From: an uncultured Bradyrhizobium sp.
Lineage (GTDB): Bacteria > Pseudomonadota > Alphaproteobacteria > Rhizobiales > Xanthobacteraceae
Direction of reading: 5' to 3'
Assembly (NCBI RefSeq): GCF_947648125.1
Contig: NZ_CANSMR010000005.1
Location: 124,001 to 188,000, forward strand
DNA length: 64,000 bases
Positions 57,049 to 64,000 of the stretch are shown here, piece after piece. Under the pieces are notes generated by a model. That model was not told where the DNA came from. It searched no databases and saw nothing but the letters and a program-made list of their open reading frames with translations. How positions within the stretch are numbered: the stretch's first letter is position 1; each line of letters starts with the position of its first letter. A program made the translations under genes and the position numbers.

Positions 57049-59217
57049 TCAGTCCGCCTTGATCGCAGCAGGGGGCACACTGATCCGCCCATTCGAGAAC
57101 TTCACTGCCTCGAGATTTACCGCTTCGGCAAGACCTGCCCTTTCCAACCTCCGCCTTAGAAAGATTCGGGCCAACCCGTCTAGAAGCGAGGCCAGACCAA
57201 TCTTGGGCCGCTCCAACGCATTCATAACCCCGTGATAGATACCGAACAGACCAAGCAGGACGCCGAACACAATCGACAATGGCGAGGACTTAGTTAGCCA
57301 GCCGGAAAAATAGTTCAGCACCGCTCCTCCAGCGAATAGCAGAATGGTGACAGTTCCGATGAGGTCGAATATGCGCACTGTTCTAGTCGTCCATTTTGCG
57401 ATAGCGTGCACACTAGCCTCTCGCGACGTTCGGAGCGACATAGCCGCATTGAGCGCCGAATCTCGCTGTAAAGCAATTATCTCGGCGCTCGCGCGCAGAC
57501 TCTCTGCCTCAGCGGCACGTTCTTCCTCAACTCTGAGATGCTCTGCTCTTTGAGCAGCATCAAGTCTGAGATGCTCGGCTTCTTGGGCGGCCAGCTGTGC
57601 GTCAAAAGCTTTCTTCTCCTCAGCTATGGTAGCTTGCCGCATCGCCTCTAAAAGCTCTGCCGCATTGTCAGCCGTGACGACCTTCTCATTGTTGAGCGTT
57701 TGATCGGCCAAGCGGCGAAGACTACGGTGATCACTGATAAGGAGCTCAAATTCCTCCATCTTCTCAGGCGTAAACTCCTTCAAGCGCTCAGCAACCGCGT
57801 CCCGCACCTCGCCCCGAACCCGCAGCACGCGCTCGCATGCGGCCAGCAATTGTCCGCGAGGTATGCGTTCGGCGACACCGAGCCCCGTTCTTAGCCACGC
57901 AACTGTTGCCAGTTCACGCTGATGTATGACCGGATTTTCTTGAGTTTCGTACAGAAGTCGGCTTGCAAGACAATATTGGCGCGAGTGCTGCACGAAGCGC
58001 GGATTGCGCGTGACGAAAATGTAGCCACACTGAAAAATGTCACCGCTGTGCCTGCCTGTTCTTAGGCGCATAGTGAGAGCAAGGCTTGCCGCATCGTGCT
58101 CCCTCGGTGCAACGTCATGAACCCAATTGATTGAAGAAAAGTAATCTTCGTAGAGCGCGTCGGTGAAGTATCGGTGCGTGTCCGGTCGTTGCTTTAGGTC
58201 AATTGGCAGAACTGTGATACCCGCGCGGTCCAGCGCACGCTGCGGATCATTCGCTACAGCCTGGACGTATTCGGGCATGACCTCGCGCTTAAGAATCGCC
58301 TCGTGCGTATAGCCATGACGCCGCACATCAGGAAGCGAAAGCATGCTGGTGAGATTTCTGCGAATTTCATCACACGTTACTGGGAACACAACGAGGTTGC
58401 AGCCTATGCCCTTGAGAGCGTCGAAGATCATTCGCACGTCTTCTTTTAGAACTGTTCCTGAACACCCCAAAAAGTCGAGCGCTAATGGCGCGTCAACCGC
58501 TACTGTCAAATTAACGCGACCTTCAATTCCAACCGGTCTAACGAAATCCTCGACGACCTCGGTTAGCAGCCCAATGGACGCGAGCTGAGCCAAATTTGGC
58601 ACCGCGTCTGCGCGCTTCTCGCAGATGTGCTGAACGAACCTTGCCGCCATATATCGGTCATCGCTCGGAAGGGGCTCGCCTCCCTCCTCAAGCTCGGCGA
58701 GTATTCGCGTATCGTCATTGTCGAGTTTGAGCCGTGCAAGCTCGTTGCTGAATGACGCCGGATTGTAGGCATCGAGCGAGACCAAGAATCGTATCAGAAT
58801 ATCAGTAAGGTCTTGCCGGGTTCGCTTGTAGTTCAGCAGCTCACTTAGATGTGGCGAGAACGTCTCAAACTCGTCGATGATTTCCTTTAGGACACGATCG
58901 ATTCCAACCTCATCTGTCGCTTTGCTCTCGTACGTGACGATGTATGCGGCTTGCTGCCCCTTTCGAGCCGCCTCCTTCAAGTAGCCAGCTTTGAGCAATC
59001 GAGGCGTTAAGGTATTGGCAATGTCAGTGGTAAAGCGCCATCGATACACCTTTCGAACACCGAGAGCCAAAAGACGCGGGTCAAAAAAACGACCATTCAT
59101 CTTCTCTAAGATGGGCTCAAAGAATGGAAGGATTGCATCAAGGACATCCTGCTGCCCCGGCTGCAATTCGCTGAGCGCAGCGTAAACGCGCAGTGCGCGC
59201 CTTGTTACTCCTGACAT
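57049..59217 (-). CDS. Membrane-anchored PIN-like domain protein of unknown function
   Basis: I start it at 59,217 (MSGVTRRALR), 722 residues, with GGGGA before it; a GTG at 59,250 is possible. N-terminal 90 residues look like a winged helix. Residues about 236-410 resemble a PIN nuclease: Asp242 in LTVAVDAPLAL, Glu284 in TCDEIRRNL, Asp375 in EHDAASLAL, and FVTRNPRFV with Asn405. A Glu/Ala/Arg coiled coil (about 529-589) leads to two membrane segments (about 618-637 and 648-667) and a short C-terminal tail. Lower GC than the core. A membrane-tethered RNase or defence effector is possible, but this rests on motif reading only. Confidence 0.72.
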   Translation of the reverse strand: MSGVTRRALRVYAALSELQPGQQDVLDAILPFFEPILEKMNGRFFDPRLLALGVRKVYRWRFTTDIANTLTPRLLKAGYLKEAARKGQQAAYIVTYESKATDEVGIDRVLKEIIDEFETFSPHLSELLNYKRTRQDLTDILIRFLVSLDAYNPASFSNELARLKLDNDDTRILAELEEGGEPLPSDDRYMAARFVQHICEKRADAVPNLAQLASIGLLTEVVEDFVRPVGIEGRVNLTVAVDAPLALDFLGCSGTVLKEDVRMIFDALKGIGCNLVVFPVTCDEIRRNLTSMLSLPDVRRHGYTHEAILKREVMPEYVQAVANDPQRALDRAGITVLPIDLKQRPDTHRYFTDALYEDYFSSINWVHDVAPREHDAASLALTMRLRTGRHSGDIFQCGYIFVTRNPRFVQHSRQYCLASRLLYETQENPVIHQRELATVAWLRTGLGVAERIPRGQLLAACERVLRVRGEVRDAVAERLKEFTPEKMEEFELLISDHRSLRRLADQTLNNEKVVTADNAAELLEAMRQATIAEEKKAFDAQLAAQEAEHLRLDAAQRAEHLRVEEERAAEAESLRASAEIIALQRDSALNAAMSLRTSREASVHAIAKWTTRTVRIFDLIGTVTILLFAGGAVLNYFSGWLTKSSPLSIVFGVLLGLFGIYHGVMNALERPKIGLASLLDGLARIFLRRRLERAGLAEAVNLEAVKFSNGRISVPPAAIKAD

Positions 59218-59546
59218 GCTTCCCCCAAGCCGCCGCGAGCGCCACGCCACCTCTACCTGACCGAGAGACGCCCACAGGTTGTCGAAATGATTGATTCGAC
59301 CAGACGATAGCCACAGGCATGCAGACTTAACAGCTATGCGAAAGTGGAATCCCTAGGAATCCAAAAGCACGTTGCATGCAATCTAAAGGGTGATTTGCAG
59401 GATGTTCTTGGATTATCAGCGCTTTTGGAACCGCTGACGCACCACCCAGAATGAAGCTGCGACCTCATATATCATTGAAATCGTGATATAAAACTCGAAC
59501 GGACCTGCCCATCGGCTCTGCCGCTCGCTGCTAGGCCCTCCACCCA

Positions 59547-59612
59547 CCTCACCCCTTCGCCAGGCTCGCATCGATCAGCAGCTTGGCCACCGTCAGCGCC
59601 GACTGCGCCGGC
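59547..59612 (-). pseudogene. Remnant of a TetR gene 3' end
   Basis: 66 bp match the 3' end of the TetR gene at 62,573-62,638 with 4 mismatches (62/66) and the same orientation. The frame reads PAQSALTVAKLLIDASLAKG and a stop; two of the changes are silent. The match ends exactly where the palindromic repeat at 59,613 begins. No 5' part of a gene is present. Confidence 0.8.
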
Positions 59613-59672
59613 AATTACGGTGACAGTGCACTAAATTGCCCGCGAGGGGTTAAAAGCAGTGTCACTAAAATT
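59613..59672. repeat. GTGACAGTGCACT palindromic repeat, second full copy
   Basis: Left arm AATTACGGTGACAGTGCACT (59,613-59,632); the right arm at 59,653-59,672 is weaker (14 of 20). The middle CGAGGGGTT is like CGAGGAGTT of the copy at 56,954. It sits 11 bp past the stop of the CarD-like gene and abuts the TetR remnant. Confidence 0.72.
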
Positions 59673-59683
59673 GAATATGTGGC

Positions 59684-60649
59684 TCAATCCTCGCTTGAGC
59701 TGCTGAGATATCGTTCAAGTTCGTTCTTGGCTTCGTCGTATGTGAGATGTCGCGCCACGGAAACCTCACTAACAAGTCGTCCGAACGCCGCCCTATACAT
59801 CTCGTCGCGGCCACGCGACGGTCGCAACTCGCGGACGACATGGGAGAGTTCGACGATATCACCAGATTCGATGCGGCTTAGGCGCTGTGTCATTTGCTGC
59901 CGATGGTCACCATCGCAACCGGTCAAGACCGAAAGAGCAGCTTCAATCTGAGCTGAACTGGAAATCTTACGCATACCAACGTTTGCCACCTTGGCCGTTG
60001 GCACACGCAAGGTCATGCCTCCTTCCACGAAGCTGATGACGAACAATTCTAGCTCCGCCCCTGCTATGTTTTGGCTCTCGATTGCAACAATCTGGCCTAC
60101 GCCATGGGCGGGGTAGACGATGAACTCATTGACGGCGAATCCGTTGCGCTCACGTATGGGTAAGCTCGGCACTTCTTTCGGTGCCGCAGTGGCAACAGCA
60201 GGCTTGCTGCTCGCTTTGAGGAGTTCCTGAGCATGCGCCTGTTCGCATAGACCTCGGAGTGTGTGCACGAGATTGGCGACATGCTCCTTTGGTAGGGAGG
60301 CAGTCAGACGTTGCGTGTAGGCCTGCAGTTCCAAGCCGTCATGGTGACACGCCGGGGCCACGATAGATACGGTAGTTTTCAGCTCCTCGTTCTTGCGCGC
60401 CACCAAGACGGCGTTCGCGGCGTAACTTCGCGCAGTGCTCGCCCATTGCGCCTTCGCAAGATAGCCGCCCAAGCACATTCCCGGAGAGAGTTCGACCAGA
60501 AATGGCGCAAGGAAATCGCTTCCACGTGCGTGCGTAAGCGCTTCAATCTCGTCGTTCCAGATCGGTTCACCCCACTCATCAAAAGGTTCACTCTCCAATC
60601 GGACCATATCCGCCGGAATCTCAGGTCTTTTGCGCGTCCAGCTAAACAC
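59684..60649 (-). CDS. CarD/CdnL-like transcription factor with an unknown N-terminal domain
   Basis: I start it at a GTG (60,649), 321 residues, with AAGGAG 8 bases upstream; the frame is open to 60,853. Residues about 171-318 form a CarD domain: FIVYPAHGVGQIVAIESQ, LELFVISFVEGGMTLRVPT, KVANVGMRKIS and a helical C-half with SGDIVELSHVVREL. CarD binds the RNA polymerase beta lobe and stabilises open complexes at rRNA and other promoters. The N-terminal 165 residues (VFSWTRKRPEIPADMVRL onward) are unlike ordinary CarD and are not recognised. Together with lower GC this suggests an acquired paralog. Confidence 0.85.
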   Translation of the reverse strand: MFSWTRKRPEIPADMVRLESEPFDEWGEPIWNDEIEALTHARGSDFLAPFLVELSPGMCLGGYLAKAQWASTARSYAANAVLVARKNEELKTTVSIVAPACHHDGLELQAYTQRLTASLPKEHVANLVHTLRGLCEQAHAQELLKASSKPAVATAAPKEVPSLPIRERNGFAVNEFIVYPAHGVGQIVAIESQNIAGAELELFVISFVEGGMTLRVPTAKVANVGMRKISSSAQIEAALSVLTGCDGDHRQQMTQRLSRIESGDIVELSHVVRELRPSRGRDEMYRAAFGRLVSEVSVARHLTYDEAKNELERYLSSSSED

Positions 60650-61086
60650 GGTGCAGTCTCCTTCGTCGCCGCCGCAACCACCAGGCACAAGTATGCAAAA
60701 CGGAATCACAGAGATTCCGAAACAAGCGCCTCGCGCCGGATGTTGATTTGATCTAAGTTGATCAGGCCCGTCGGCGCGCGCATCAAAACTACCGCCAAGG
60801 GCTCCTACTTGACGGCAAAGCGATAACTTGCGTGAAGTTTTTTGATTTATCAATGCTTCTAGAGGTCGGCTCTGGCGCTCCCTAGCGGAATCGCCCTCCC
60901 TACTTCAACCTTCAGAGAGCCGCGTTCTAACCGCCAGGCGAAGGGAGCGTTGAGAGAGAAGTCAGCACCTTGACGTCCAGCCTCTTGAGTCAATACATGA
61001 CAATCGTCATATAAAATGGACCCGACGCCCGGGCAGTCTCGCGTCCCGGCCACGCCGGTTCACACGAAGGGCGCGACAGGAGCACC
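60650..61086 (+). other. Noncoding gap between the CarD-like and FabF-type genes
   Basis: About 437 bp. Near 61,000 an ATGAC-N4-GTCAT palindrome is followed by TATAAA, a likely promoter/operator region for the FabF-type gene. The sequence AATCGTCATATAAAA resembles AATCGTGATATAAAA near 59,480. Small open frames here lack support. Confidence 0.5.
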
Positions 61087-62349
61087 ATGCGTCGAATTGT
61101 TGTGACGGGCCTGGGGACGGTGTCGCCGCTGGGCTGTGGCACCGAACTGGTGTGGTCGCGGCTGCTGGCGGGGCGGTCCGGGCTTGGCGCATTGCCCGAG
61201 TGGGCGGCGGCGCTGCCGGGGCGGGTCGCGGGACAGGTTCCTGACAAGGCCGCCGACGCCGAGGGCGGGTTCGATCCGGATTGCGCGGCGCCGCGCAAGG
61301 ATCAGAAGAAGATGGACCGGTTCATCCTGTTCGCGCTGCTCGCGGCAAGCGAGGCCGTGGCGCAGGCCGGCTGGATGCCGGCCGAGGCGGATGCGCAGGC
61401 GCGCACCGCGACCGTGATCGCATCCGGGATCGGCGGGTTTCCCGCGATCGCGGACGCCGTGCGCACCGCGGAGAGGAGCGGCCTGCGCCGGCTGTCGCCG
61501 TTCACCGTTCCCTCCTTCCTGGCCAATCTCGCGGCCGGGCACATCACGATTCGATACGGCTTCAAGGGGCCGATCGGCGCGCCGGCGACCGCCTGTGCGG
61601 CGAGCGTGCAGGCGATCGGCGACGGCGCGCGGCTGATCAGGTCGGGCGAAGCGGACGTTGCGATCTGCGGCGGCGCGGAGGCCTGCATCGATCCGGTGAG
61701 CCTTGGCGGCTTTGCCGCGGCGCGGGCGCTGTCGACGTCGTTCAACGACACGCCGGCCCGGGCGTCGCGGCCGTTCGACCGCGACCGCGACGGTTTTGTG
61801 ATGGGCGAAGGCGCAGGCGTGCTCGTGATCGAGGAGCTCGACCATGCGCTGCGGCGCGGCGCCAGGCCAATCGCCGAGCTCACCGGCTACGGCACGACGG
61901 CGGACGCCTATCACATCACCGCAGGTCCCGAAGACGGCGACGGCGCACGGCGGGCGATGGAGGCGGCGCTGCGGCAGGCCGGCTTGCAGCCCGACCAGAT
62001 CCAGCATCTCAACGCGCATTCGACCTCGACGCCGGTCGGCGATCTCAGCGAATTAGAGGCCATCAAGCGCGTGTTCGGGCGCGAGGGAAGCGTTGCCGTC
62101 AGCGCGACCAAGTCGGCGACGGGACATCTGCTTGGAGCTGCCGGCGGCGTCGAGGCGATCTTCACGATCCTGGCGCTGCGCGATCAGGTCGCGCCGCCCA
62201 CGCTCAATCTGGAAAACGCCGATCCGGCTGCCGAGGGCATCGACCTCGTCGCCAACGTCGCGCGGCCGATGGACATCGAACACGCGATCTCGAACGGTTT
62301 TGGATTTGGCGGCGTCAACGCCAGTCTGGTGTTTCGACGCTGGACGTGA
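61087..62349 (+). CDS. Beta-ketoacyl-ACP synthase II (FabF type)
   Basis: A 420-residue condensing enzyme of normal length. The active-site Cys is in PATACAASVQ near residue 169, and the two His residues are in NAHSTSTPVGD near 309 and SATGHLLGAAGG near 345, with the Lys of SATKSAT. It extends acyl-ACP by two carbons. It lies away from other fatty-acid genes, so it may serve a special lipid. It is divergent from the CarD-like gene and converges with the TetR gene. Confidence 0.93.
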   Translation: MRRIVVTGLGTVSPLGCGTELVWSRLLAGRSGLGALPEWAAALPGRVAGQVPDKAADAEGGFDPDCAAPRKDQKKMDRFILFALLAASEAVAQAGWMPAEADAQARTATVIASGIGGFPAIADAVRTAERSGLRRLSPFTVPSFLANLAAGHITIRYGFKGPIGAPATACAASVQAIGDGARLIRSGEADVAICGGAEACIDPVSLGGFAAARALSTSFNDTPARASRPFDRDRDGFVMGEGAGVLVIEELDHALRRGARPIAELTGYGTTADAYHITAGPEDGDGARRAMEAALRQAGLQPDQIQHLNAHSTSTPVGDLSELEAIKRVFGREGSVAVSATKSATGHLLGAAGGVEAIFTILALRDQVAPPTLNLENADPAAEGIDLVANVARPMDIEHAISNGFGFGGVNASLVFRRWT

Positions 62350-62369
62350 GGCGGCCGGCGGCTCACCTC

Positions 62370-62543
62370 TCCCCGGCGGGGTCGAGACGAGCGAAGCTCG
62401 CTCTGCCGAGACGAGCAAAGCTCGCTCTGTCGAGACGAGCGAAGCTCGCTCTGAGGTCGATTTGCCGAGCAAATCGGGTGAGGGGCCGCAGGTCTCACGA
62501 GAGACCGTAACCCCTCACCCTGCGCTCCCAAGGGAGAGGTGAA
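62370..62543. repeat. Composite extragenic palindrome with three 24-bp tandem units
   Basis: Three 24-bp units at 62,382-62,405, 62,406-62,429 and 62,430-62,453 (TCGAGACGAGCGAAGCTCGC type) each hold CGAGC-GAA-GCTCG. Outer arms CACCTCTCCCC and GGGAGAGGTG and inner GTGAGGGG with CCCCTCAC make a nested palindrome. It lies between convergent genes and may terminate both. Confidence 0.72.
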
Positions 62544-62574
62544 CCTTCGACGCAGCTCCAACGTCGCATCCCCC

Positions 62575-63171
62575 TCACGCCTTCGCCACGCTCGCATCGA
62601 TCAAGAGCTTGGCCACCGTCAGCGCCGACTGCGCCGGCCCCTCTTCGGACTGCTGGCCGGTGACGTAGATGCCTTCGATGAGCAGCAGCAGGCCATCGCC
62701 GAGCACGGCGGGGTGACGCGCGCCCATGGCGGCTGCGAGCTCGCGCAGGCGCTTGCGAAACACCTTCTTGTGGGCTTCGGCGACCTGCCGCGCGGGATTG
62801 TCTCGCGCCGGATATTCCACGGTGGCGTTGCTGAGGCCACAGCCGCGATAGCCCTTGCGCACCGCGCGCGTCGACAGCACACGAATATAGGCGAGCACGT
62901 GCTCGCGCGCGTCGTGATAGGATTTTCCGCCGGGACTCTCGAACTTCTCCCAGAAATCCAGGTCGTAATCGCGCATATAGGCGGCGGCGAGATCGTCCTT
63001 GGACGCGAAGCTGCGATAGAGGCTCGGCTTGGTGACGCCGGCCCGCTCGACCACCTCATCGACGCCGACGGCGCGGATGCCCTCGCGATAGAACAGCTCG
63101 CTCGCGGAGGCGCGGATCCGGTCGGCGGCCCGGACCGGACGTTCCGCAGCGGGCTCTGTGGCTTTCTTCAT
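62575..63171 (-). CDS. TetR-family transcriptional regulator
   Basis: A 198-residue protein. The HTH is RIRASASELFYREGIRAVGVDEVVERAGVTKPSLYRSFASKDDL (residues about 18-61; continuous there). The ligand domain is of the TetR_C type. It is divergent from the MFS gene across a region with a perfect 19-bp inverted repeat, so it very likely represses that exporter. Its 3' end overlaps the end of the direct repeat described at 59,547. Confidence 0.92.
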   Translation of the reverse strand: MKKATEPAAERPVRAADRIRASASELFYREGIRAVGVDEVVERAGVTKPSLYRSFASKDDLAAAYMRDYDLDFWEKFESPGGKSYHDAREHVLAYIRVLSTRAVRKGYRGCGLSNATVEYPARDNPARQVAEAHKKVFRKRLRELAAAMGARHPAVLGDGLLLLIEGIYVTGQQSEEGPAQSALTVAKLLIDASVAKA

Positions 63172-63204
63172 GACGGCTCCTTACGGATTTTACACACGGC
63201 ACGC

Positions 63205-63265
63205 TTGACAATGTTACTTACCGGTACGTATACATGCCGCATCGCAATACGTACCGGTAAGTAAC
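63205..63265 (+). promoter_or_regulatory. MFS promoter with perfect 19-bp inverted-repeat operator
   Basis: GTTACTTACCGGTACGTAT (63,213-63,231) and its exact inverse (63,247-63,265) flank a 15-bp spacer. A TTGACA (63,205-63,210), 18 bases, TATACA (63,229-63,234) promoter overlaps the left arm, and the right arm ends one base before the MFS ATG. Each arm also has its own TACCGGTA palindrome, suggesting two TetR dimers. Confidence 0.85.
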
Positions 63266-64000
63266 ATGCCAGACACCTCCATTCAAGCCGCCCCCACCTC
63301 GCGGCGGCCGTTCGGCCAGAACTTCGCGTTCGTCGTCGTCGCCGTGATCTTCCTGGCGCTGCTCGCGTCCGCCGGCCTGCGCGCGACGCCGGGCGTGCTG
63401 ATGCTGCCGCTGCAAAAGGCCTTCGGCTGGGACGTCGGTGTGATCTCCTCATCCGCCGCGGTTGGCATCTTCCTCTACGGCCTGGCGGGCCCGTTCGCCG
63501 CGGCCGTGATGCAGCGCTTCGGCATCCGCCGCACGGTGCTGGGCGCGCTGGTGCTGACGTCGGCTTCGACCGGCGCCAGCTATTTCATGACCGCCCCGTG
63601 GCAGCTGTTCATGAGCTGGGGATTGCTCTCCGGCATCGGCTCGGGCGCGGTCGCCAACGTGCTCGGCGCTACCATCGTCAATCGCTGGTTCACCACCAAT
63701 CGCGGCCTCGTCATGGGGCTGCTGACGGCGTCGACCGCGACCGGCACGCTGATCTTCATGCCGGGCCTCGCGGCGCTGGTGGAATGGGGCGGCTGGCAGC
63801 CGGTGGTGCTGACGGTGGCCGCGTGCTGCGCGGCGCTGATTCCGCTGGTGTATTTTCTCGTGCCGGAGCGGCCGGCGTCGGTGGGCCTGCGCTCGTTCGG
63901 CAGCCAGCACGACGATCATGCGGCGCCACCGGCGGAGGGCAATCCGTTCATCGCCGCGTTCTTAAACCTGGCGCGCGCCGCGAAGACGCGGGCGTTCTGG
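63266..64000 (+). CDS. MFS transporter, C-terminus outside the window
   Basis: Open from the ATG at 63,266 to the window end (245 codons). It starts MPDTSIQAAPTSRRP and then shows MFS membrane segments (FAFVVVAVIFLALLASAG, RFGIRRTVLGALVLTSAS) with the signature loop between segments 2 and 3. It resembles oxalate/formate or monocarboxylate-type MFS proteins. Control by the divergent TetR protein suggests an exporter or importer induced by its substrate. Confidence 0.87.
   Translation, partial: MPDTSIQAAPTSRRPFGQNFAFVVVAVIFLALLASAGLRATPGVLMLPLQKAFGWDVGVISSSAAVGIFLYGLAGPFAAAVMQRFGIRRTVLGALVLTSASTGASYFMTAPWQLFMSWGLLSGIGSGAVANVLGATIVNRWFTTNRGLVMGLLTASTATGTLIFMPGLAALVEWGGWQPVVLTVAACCAALIPLVYFLVPERPASVGLRSFGSQHDDHAAPPAEGNPFIAAFLNLARAAKTRAFW

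Noticed and set aside
56889-57092. Small frames with the peptide NYGDSAL, here and at 59,583-59,951
   Set aside because: The peptide is a translation of the palindromic repeat (AATTACGGTGACAGTGCACT); there is no gene-like start.
55665-61086. The lower-GC region as a prophage or ICE
   Set aside because: No integrase, transposase, relaxase or structural phage gene is seen; only repeats and a gene remnant suggest rearrangement.
62382-62453. Three regular repeats as a possible CRISPR
   Set aside because: Units are directly adjacent without spacers and no cas genes are present.

Overview
The window is about 64 kb of GC-rich alphaproteobacterial chromosome, most likely Bradyrhizobium or a close relative. 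I infer this from the codon usage, the gene content, CTAG-bounded extragenic palindromes of the kind common in Bradyrhizobium, and a promoter of the alphaproteobacterial EcfG (general stress) type. No rRNA, tRNA, CRISPR array, transposase or integrase was recognised.

Layout. (1) 1-10,781, minus strand: one polyol/sugar catabolic operon. Its transcription order is HAD phosphatase, SorC-type regulator, ABC binding protein, two permeases, ATPase, short-chain polyol dehydrogenase, FGGY kinase, PfkB kinase and an amidase cut by the window edge. Two similar palindromes precede its two transcription blocks, and two or three hairpins separate the binding-protein gene from the permeases. (2) 10,897-22,030: a stress block with a YbaL-type cation/H+ antiporter, the CbpM/CbpA co-chaperone pair, small proteins, a YXWGXW secreted protein behind an EcfG promoter, ClpB behind a sigma-32-like promoter, a DUF2171 protein, and a DyP peroxidase/encapsulin nanocompartment followed by a 64-residue protein. 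(3) 22,040-36,623: an MHS-type transporter and then an exopolysaccharide cluster (GH5 glycanase, Wzy/ligase-like protein, WecG-type and GT4 glycosyltransferases, GNAT protein, FAD monooxygenase, flippase, Wzc-like chain-length protein, GINT1-like protein). (4) 36,747-49,225, minus strand: twelve genes for degrading an unidentified (aromatic or alicyclic?) acid through CoA thioesters, driven from a promoter whose spacer is an HxlR operator; the HxlR gene is divergent at 49,434. (5) 49,943-54,321: PhzF-like protein, alpha/beta hydrolase, BisC/TorZ-type molybdoenzyme. (6) 54,742-60,649: an accessory region of lower GC with an HGGxG protein pair, a secreted protein coupled to a 155-residue protein, a membrane-anchored PIN-like protein and a CarD-like protein with an unknown N-terminal domain, interspersed with a roughly 60-bp palindromic repeat. 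(7) 61,087-64,000: a FabF-type synthase, a TetR repressor and a divergent MFS transporter (cut by the edge) behind a perfect 19-bp inverted repeat.

Most notable: the encapsulin operon with its small downstream gene; the PIN-like/CarD-like accessory region with repeats at the 3' ends of its genes; a truncated TetR 3'-end copy 3 kb from the intact gene; CTAG repeats that supply the stop codons of three genes; and several clearly readable regulator/operator pairs.
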